In this document: piece after piece, positions 6,356-10,069 of the stretch
Layout of the letters: each line of letters starts with the position of its first letter
Numbering within the stretch: the first letter of the stretch is position 1
NCBI GenBank assembly: GCA_023441105.1
Contig: JAEZQX010000084.1
Coordinates: 1 to 10,069 of the forward strand
Direction: 5' to 3'
From: Pseudomonadota bacterium
GTDB taxonomy: Bacteria > Pseudomonadota > Gammaproteobacteria > Burkholderiales > Burkholderiaceae
DNA length: 10,069 bases
The notes under the pieces: generated by a model
Seen by the model: only the letters and a program-made list of their open reading frames with translations
The model's database searches: none
What the model was told of the DNA's origin: nothing
Translations under genes and position numbers: made by a program

Positions 6356-7757
6356 CTGCCGCTTCCTTGAGCAAGGCGGGCACGCGGCCGATGCTGCCGG
6401 CGCCCATGGTGATGACGACGTCGCCGGCGCGGGCGGCGCGCAGGATCTCGGCCGGCAGGTCGGCCACGGTCTCGACGAAGATCGGCTCGAGCCTGCCGCC
6501 GAGGCGCAGCGAGCGGGCCAGCGAGCGGCTGTCGGCCGCGGCGATTGGCGCCTCGCCGGCCGGGTAGACCTCGGCCAGCAGCAGGCAGTCGACCGTCGAC
6601 AGCACCCGCACGAAGTCCTCGAACAGGTCGCGGGTGCGCGAGAAGCGGTGCGGCTGGAAGGCGACGACGATGCGCCGCCCGGGGAAGGCGCCCCGCGCTG
6701 CCGCGATGGTCGCCTCCATCTCGGCGGGATGGTGGCCGTAGTCGTCGATCAGCGTGAAGTTGCCGCCATGGCTGCCATCGGCGACGGCCGGCACCGGCAG
6801 CTCGCCGTAGCGCTCGAAGCGGCGCCCGACGCCGCGGAATTCGGCGAGCGCGGCCACGATGGCGGCATCCGGCGCGCCCAGCTCGTCGGCCACTGCGATT
6901 GCCGCCAGCGCGTTGCGCACGTTGTGCTCGCCGGTCAGGTTCAGCGCCACGTCGAGCGGCGGCTCGCCCTCGCGCAGCACGCTGAAGCGCATCAGGTCGC
7001 CGTCGGCGCGGACGTCGACCGCCCGCACCTGCGCGTCCTCGGCCAGGCCGTAGGTGATCATCGGCTTGCTGACGAACGGCATGATCTCGCGCACGTTGCG
7101 GTCATCCGCGCACAGCACCGCCGCCCCGTAGAACGGCAGGTGGTGCAGGAACTCGATGAAGGCGTGCTTGAGCCGGGCCATGTCATGGCCGTAGGTGTCC
7201 ATGTGGTCGGCGTCGATGTTCGTGACTACCGAGATCATCGGCACCAGGTTGAGGAACGAGCCGTCCGATTCGTCCGCCTCGACCACGATGTAGTCGCCGG
7301 TGCCGAGCCGGGCGTTGACCCCGGCGCTGTTGAGCCGGCCGCCGATCACGAACGTCGGATCGAGCCCGGCGCGGGCAAGCACGCTCGCCACCAGGCTGGT
7401 CGTGGTGGTCTTGCCGTGCGTGCCGGCGATGGCAATGCCCTGCTTGAGCTTCATCAGCTCGGCGAGCATGAGCGCGCGCGGCACCACCGGCAGCCGCCGG
7501 CTGCGCGCCATGCGCACCTCCGGGTTGTCCGGCTGCACGGCGCTCGAGGTCACGACCACGTCCGCCTGCGCCACGTTCTGCGCATCGTGGCCGACGGCAA
7601 TGGCCGCGCCGAGGTCGCGCAGGCGCTGCAGCACCGGCGAGTCGACCAGGTCCGAGCCGCTGACCTGGTAGCCGAGGTTGAGCAGCACCTCCGCGATGCC
7701 GCTCATGCCGGCGCCGCCGATGCCGACGAAATGAATCCGCTTGACCTTGTGTTTCAT
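6348..7757 (-). CDS. murC: UDP-N-acetylmuramate--L-alanine ligase
   Basis: MurC adds L-alanine to UDP-MurNAc with ATP, the first amino-acid step of cytoplasmic peptidoglycan precursor synthesis. It has 469 residues; about 460-490 is usual. Three Mur-ligase domains are visible. The N-terminal Rossmann-type domain has the glycine loop GIGGAGMSG (12-20). The central ATPase domain has the P-loop GTHGKTTTT (112-120), acidic metal-binding residues Glu160, Asp162 and Glu163 in [10 protein letters not shown], and [11 protein letters not shown] (276-286). The C-terminal domain has DDYGHHPAE (338-346) and FQPHRFSRT (367-375). The ATG overlaps the murG stop as ATGA, with AAGGTGG upstream. The ddl start lies within its last codons. 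No murB lies between murC and ddl, as in E. coli. Confidence 0.98.
   Translation of the reverse strand: MKHKVKRIHFVGIGGAGMSGIAEVLLNLGYQVSGSDLVDSPVLQRLRDLGAAIAVGHDAQNVAQADVVVTSSAVQPDNPEVRMARSRRLPVVPRALMLAELMKLKQGIAIAGTHGKTTTTSLVASVLARAGLDPTFVIGGRLNSAGVNARLGTGDYIVVEADESDGSFLNLVPMISVVTNIDADHMDTYGHDMARLKHAFIEFLHHLPFYGAAVLCADDRNVREIMPFVSKPMITYGLAEDAQVRAVDVRADGDLMRFSVLREGEPPLDVALNLTGEHNVRNALAAIAVADELGAPDAAIVAALAEFRGVGRRFERYGELPVPAVADGSHGGNFTLIDDYGHHPAEMEATIAAARGAFPGRRIVVAFQPHRFSRTRDLFEDFVRVLSTVDCLLLAEVYPAGEAPIAAADSRSLARSLRLGGRLEPIFVETVADLPAEILRAARAGDVVITMGAGSIGRVPALLKEAADA
6363..6368 (-). promoter_or_regulatory. Ribosome binding site that supports the long ddl start
   Basis: AAGGAA on the minus strand lies seven bases before the ATG at 6355, inside the end of murC. 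It is the main evidence that the extra N-terminal residues of Ddl are translated. Confidence 0.6.
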
Positions 7758-8872
7758 CCGGCCACCTTCACCTTCGCCACCGACTCACAGACGTCGGCGA
7801 CGGCCTTGGCGGCATCGGGCCGGCCGAGCGCGCGGGCCTTGGCGGCCATGGTGGCGAGCCCGGCGCGGTTGAGTTGCGACAGCAGCGACGACAGGCCGGT
7901 CGGGCTGAATTCCTTCTGCGGGATCAGGATGGCCGCGCCGGCTTCGGACAGGAAGCGGGCGTTCGCGGTCTGGTGGTCATCCACCGCATGGGGGAACGGC
8001 ACCAGGATGGACGCGACGCCGACGCAGGCGATCTCGGACACGGTCATCGCGCCGGCGCGGGCGATCACCAGGTCGGCCTCGGCGTAGGCAGCCGCCATGT
8101 CGTCGATGAAGGCGACCGTCTCGGCGTCGACCGCGGCAGCGGCGTAGTTGGCCCGCAGCTGCTCGAGGTTGGCACGCCCGGCCTGGTGCACGATGGTCGG
8201 CCGCCGCTCCGGCAGCATCAGGCCGAACGCGTTGGGCACCACCTGGTTGAAGACCTGCGCGCCAAGGCTGCCACCGACGACCAGCACGCGCAGCCGGCCG
8301 CTGCGGTTGTAGCGCTGCTCGGGCGGCGCGATCGCGGCGATGGCCGCGGCAACCGGATTGCCGCTCCAGCGTGCCTGCGACAGCGTGCCGGGGAAGGCCA
8401 CCATGATCCGGTCCGCCACCCGCGCCAGCACCTTGTTGGCGAGGCCGGCCACCGAATTCTGCTCATGCAGCACCAGCGGCCGGTCGAGCAGCACGGCCAT
8501 CATCCCGCCCGGGAAGGTGATGTAGCCGCCGAGGCCGAGCACCACGGCCGGATCCGCCTGGCGCACCGCCCGCAACGACTGCCAGAAAGCGCGCAGGAGG
8601 TTCAGCGGCAGCAACAGCTTGGTCATCAGGCCCTTGCCGCGCAAGCCGCCGAAATTGACCGCCTTCATCTCGATGCCACGCTGCGGCACCAGGGTCGCCT
8701 CCATGCCCTTCGGGTTGCCGAGCCAGACGACCCGCCAGCCACGCTCGCGCAACAGCTCGGCCACTGCCAGGCCGGGGAAGATATGGCCGCCGGTGCCGCC
8801 CGCCATGATCATGATGGTCCGCGAAGCCGGCGCGGCCGAGGTCGCCGCGGGGGCGGTGGCGCGCGCGTTCAC
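7754..8872 (-). CDS. murG: UDP-GlcNAc:lipid I N-acetylglucosaminyltransferase
   Basis: MurG transfers GlcNAc from UDP-GlcNAc to lipid I at the inner face of the membrane, giving lipid II. From the GTG at 8872 it has 372 residues, close to the usual length of about 355. It is a GT-B glycosyltransferase. Glycine loop 1 is [11 protein letters not shown] (24-34), loop 2 is GGYITFPGG (115-123) and loop 3 is GGSLGAQ (200-206). LHEQNS lies at 135-140, and the donor-site segment [11 protein letters not shown] (271-281) contains Glu280. [14 protein letters not shown] (292-305) follows with Gln301 and Asn304. The GTG is chosen because it overlaps the ftsW stop as GTGA. The only in-frame ATGs, at residues 21 and 23, would cut into the first beta strand. 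The 19 residues before the strand are Ala-rich and slightly longer than in E. coli. Confidence 0.96.
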   Translation of the reverse strand: MNARATAPAATSAAPASRTIMIMAGGTGGHIFPGLAVAELLRERGWRVVWLGNPKGMEATLVPQRGIEMKAVNFGGLRGKGLMTKLLLPLNLLRAFWQSLRAVRQADPAVVLGLGGYITFPGGMMAVLLDRPLVLHEQNSVAGLANKVLARVADRIMVAFPGTLSQARWSGNPVAAAIAAIAPPEQRYNRSGRLRVLVVGGSLGAQVFNQVVPNAFGLMLPERRPTIVHQAGRANLEQLRANYAAAAVDAETVAFIDDMAAAYAEADLVIARAGAMTVSEIACVGVASILVPFPHAVDDHQTANARFLSEAGAAILIPQKEFSPTGLSSLLSQLNRAGLATMAAKARALGRPDAAKAVADVCESVAKVKVAG

Positions 8873-10069
8873 AGCACGGTCCCCCGCATCAGGCGCCGAT
8901 TCTCGACGTCGATGCGCAGCACGATGGCCAGCGCGACGCAGGTCATCAGGATGGCGCTGCCGCCGAAGCTGAGCAGCGGCAGGGTGAGGCCCTTGGTGGG
9001 CAGCAGTCCGAGGTTGACGCCGAGATTGATGAAGGCCTGGATGCCGATCCACAGCCCGATGCCCTGCGCCACCAGGCCGTTGAAGAACAGCTCGAACGAG
9101 ATCGCCTGCCGGCCGATCTCGAAGCAGCGGCGGATGATCCAGAAGAACAGGCCGATCACCACCAGCATCCCGGCCATGCCCAGTTCCTCGCCGATGATGG
9201 CGAAGAGGAAGTCGGTGTGCGGCTCGGGCAGGTAGTTGAGCTTCGCCACGCCGCCGCCGAGCCCGACGCCGAACCATTCGCCCTTGCCGATGGCCATCAG
9301 CGAATGCGTCAGCTGGTAGCTGCTGCCCTCGGCGTTCTTGGTGGCGAACGGCTCGAGATAGGCGAAGAAGCGTTGGCGGCGGAACGGCACGAACAGGATG
9401 AACATCATGAAGATGCCCGCCAGCGTCGTTCCCATGCCGAAGAACAGCTTCGGGCTCATCCCGCCGAGGAACAGCACGCCCATCGCCACCGAGACGATCA
9501 CCATCAGCGCGCCGAGGTCGGGTTCGCGCATGATCAGGATGCCGACGACCGCGAGCGCCGCAGCCATCGGAAAGAAGCCGCGCCTGAACTGGTGCATCAT
9601 CTCCTGCTTGCGGGTGGCGTAGTCGGCCACGTAGAGGATCACGAACAACTTCATCAGCTCGGTCGGCTGCAGGCTCATGAAGCCGAGGCTGATCCAGCGG
9701 TCGGCGCCACCGGCGCGGCGGCCGATGCCGGGCACGAAGACCAGGACCAGCAGCACGGTGCCCAGCAGGAACAGCGGCAGCGCCGCGCGCTGCCAATGCT
9801 TGACCGGCACCGCGAAGGCCACCACCGCCGTGGCAATGGCGATGCCCATCGAGATGGCATGCCGCACCAGGTAGTAGGTGGATGCGTCCGCCGCCGGGTT
9901 GCGCCGCTCGAGAACGGCGATGGAGGCTGAATAGACCATCACCAGGCCGATCATCAGCAGGATGGCGACGCACCACAGCAGCCCGGCGTCGAAGCCCTGC
10001 ACGCCGGTATCCAGCGCATTGCGGGTGAGGCTGCGCAGCAGCGACGGCTTGTAGGCCGGCGTGCGGCGG
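8869..10069 (-). CDS. ftsW: Septal peptidoglycan polymerase FtsW (SEDS family), 5' end cut by the window
   Basis: FtsW polymerises lipid II into septal glycan strands together with FtsI. The frame stays open to the window edge, so the true start lies outside. A GTG at 10002 begins a 377-residue reading, but another 22 residues are readable upstream ([15 protein letters not shown]...). They look like the usual cytoplasmic N-terminus. Numbering from that GTG, the first membrane helix is about 8-28, followed by roughly nine more. SEDS signatures are LQPTELMKL (111-119), [10 protein letters not shown] (158-167) and [19 protein letters not shown] (255-273). Asp264 in the last matches the catalytic Asp297 of E. 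coli Fts[12 protein letters not shown] (341-351) lies near the end. The stop overlaps the murG start as GTGA. Confidence 0.96.
   Translation of the reverse strand, partial: RRTPAYKPSLLRSLTRNALDTGVQGFDAGLLWCVAILLMIGLVMVYSASIAVLERRNPAADASTYYLVRHAISMGIAIATAVVAFAVPVKHWQRAALPLFLLGTVLLVLVFVPGIGRRAGGADRWISLGFMSLQPTELMKLFVILYVADYATRKQEMMHQFRRGFFPMAAALAVVGILIMREPDLGALMVIVSVAMGVLFLGGMSPKLFFGMGTTLAGIFMMFILFVPFRRQRFFAYLEPFATKNAEGSSYQLTHSLMAIGKGEWFGVGLGGGVAKLNYLPEPHTDFLFAIIGEELGMAGMLVVIGLFFWIIRRCFEIGRQAISFELFFNGLVAQGIGLWIGIQAFINLGVNLGLLPTKGLTLPLLSFGGSAILMTCVALAIVLRIDVENRRLMRGTVL

Noticed and set aside
6075..8087. Plus-strand open frame of 670 codons opposite ddl and murC
   Set aside because: It is antisense to two unmistakable enzymes. 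Its product is rich in Arg, His, Ala, Asp and Gln with no recognisable domain, which is typical of antisense frames in GC-rich DNA.
7874..9235. Plus-strand open frame of 453 codons opposite murG and ftsW
   Set aside because: It is antisense to two conserved genes, and its composition is that of a GC-rich shadow frame.
7754..9976. Apparent 740-residue protein containing MurG with a long N-terminal part
   Set aside because: The upstream part is the wrong frame of ftsW and is Arg/Ala/Gly-rich nonsense. It does not represent a fusion; murG begins at the GTG overlapping the ftsW stop.
1..10069. Search for CRISPR arrays, insertion sequences, tRNA/rRNA genes, toxin-antitoxin or phage genes
   Set aside because: No spaced direct repeats, transposase-like frames, tRNA cloverleaf or unusual-composition island was seen. 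The window is compact core-genome DNA.

Overview
The window is a stretch of the division and cell wall (dcw) cluster, running into lipid A synthesis, from a GC-rich Gram-negative bacterium. Every recognisable gene lies on the minus strand, so transcription runs from high to low coordinates. FtsZ resembles the betaproteobacterial (Burkholderia-like) type as I remember it: a shortened loop before GLGAG, plus the LIVVLNEKLFEV and INVPGLVNVDF signatures. A peroxiredoxin sits between ftsZ and lpxC, an arrangement I know from betaproteobacteria. A betaproteobacterium (Rhodocyclales or Burkholderiales) is the best guess; the genus cannot be fixed from sequence alone.

Layout in transcription order: ftsW (5' end cut by the window edge), murG, murC, ddl, ftsQ, ftsA, ftsZ, a Prx5-type peroxiredoxin, lpxC, a 59-residue two-helix membrane protein of unknown function, and an unresolved left edge. 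From ftsW to ftsA each start overlaps the preceding stop (GTGA, ATGA, an 8-base overlap, ATGA, ATGA), so these six genes look translationally coupled. A 108-base gap with a near-perfect Shine-Dalgarno precedes ftsZ. A 268-base non-coding gap follows ftsZ. It holds a terminator-like hairpin close to ftsZ and a very strong 16-bp hairpin in the leader of the peroxiredoxin gene.

The genes work together in envelope growth and division. MurC and Ddl supply the UDP-MurNAc pentapeptide. MurG makes lipid II, and FtsW polymerises it at the septum. FtsQ, FtsA and FtsZ build the divisome. LpxC commits UDP-GlcNAc-derived precursor to lipid A, the other major envelope polymer. The peroxiredoxin is a redox enzyme embedded in this neighbourhood.

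I see no mobile element, CRISPR array, tRNA or rRNA, and no evidence of an undescribed multi-gene system. The points worth a second look are local: a lysine inside the FtsZ GTP-binding glycine loop, the leader hairpin, an N-terminal extension on Ddl, a repeat-encoded tail on FtsQ, and the small membrane protein after lpxC.
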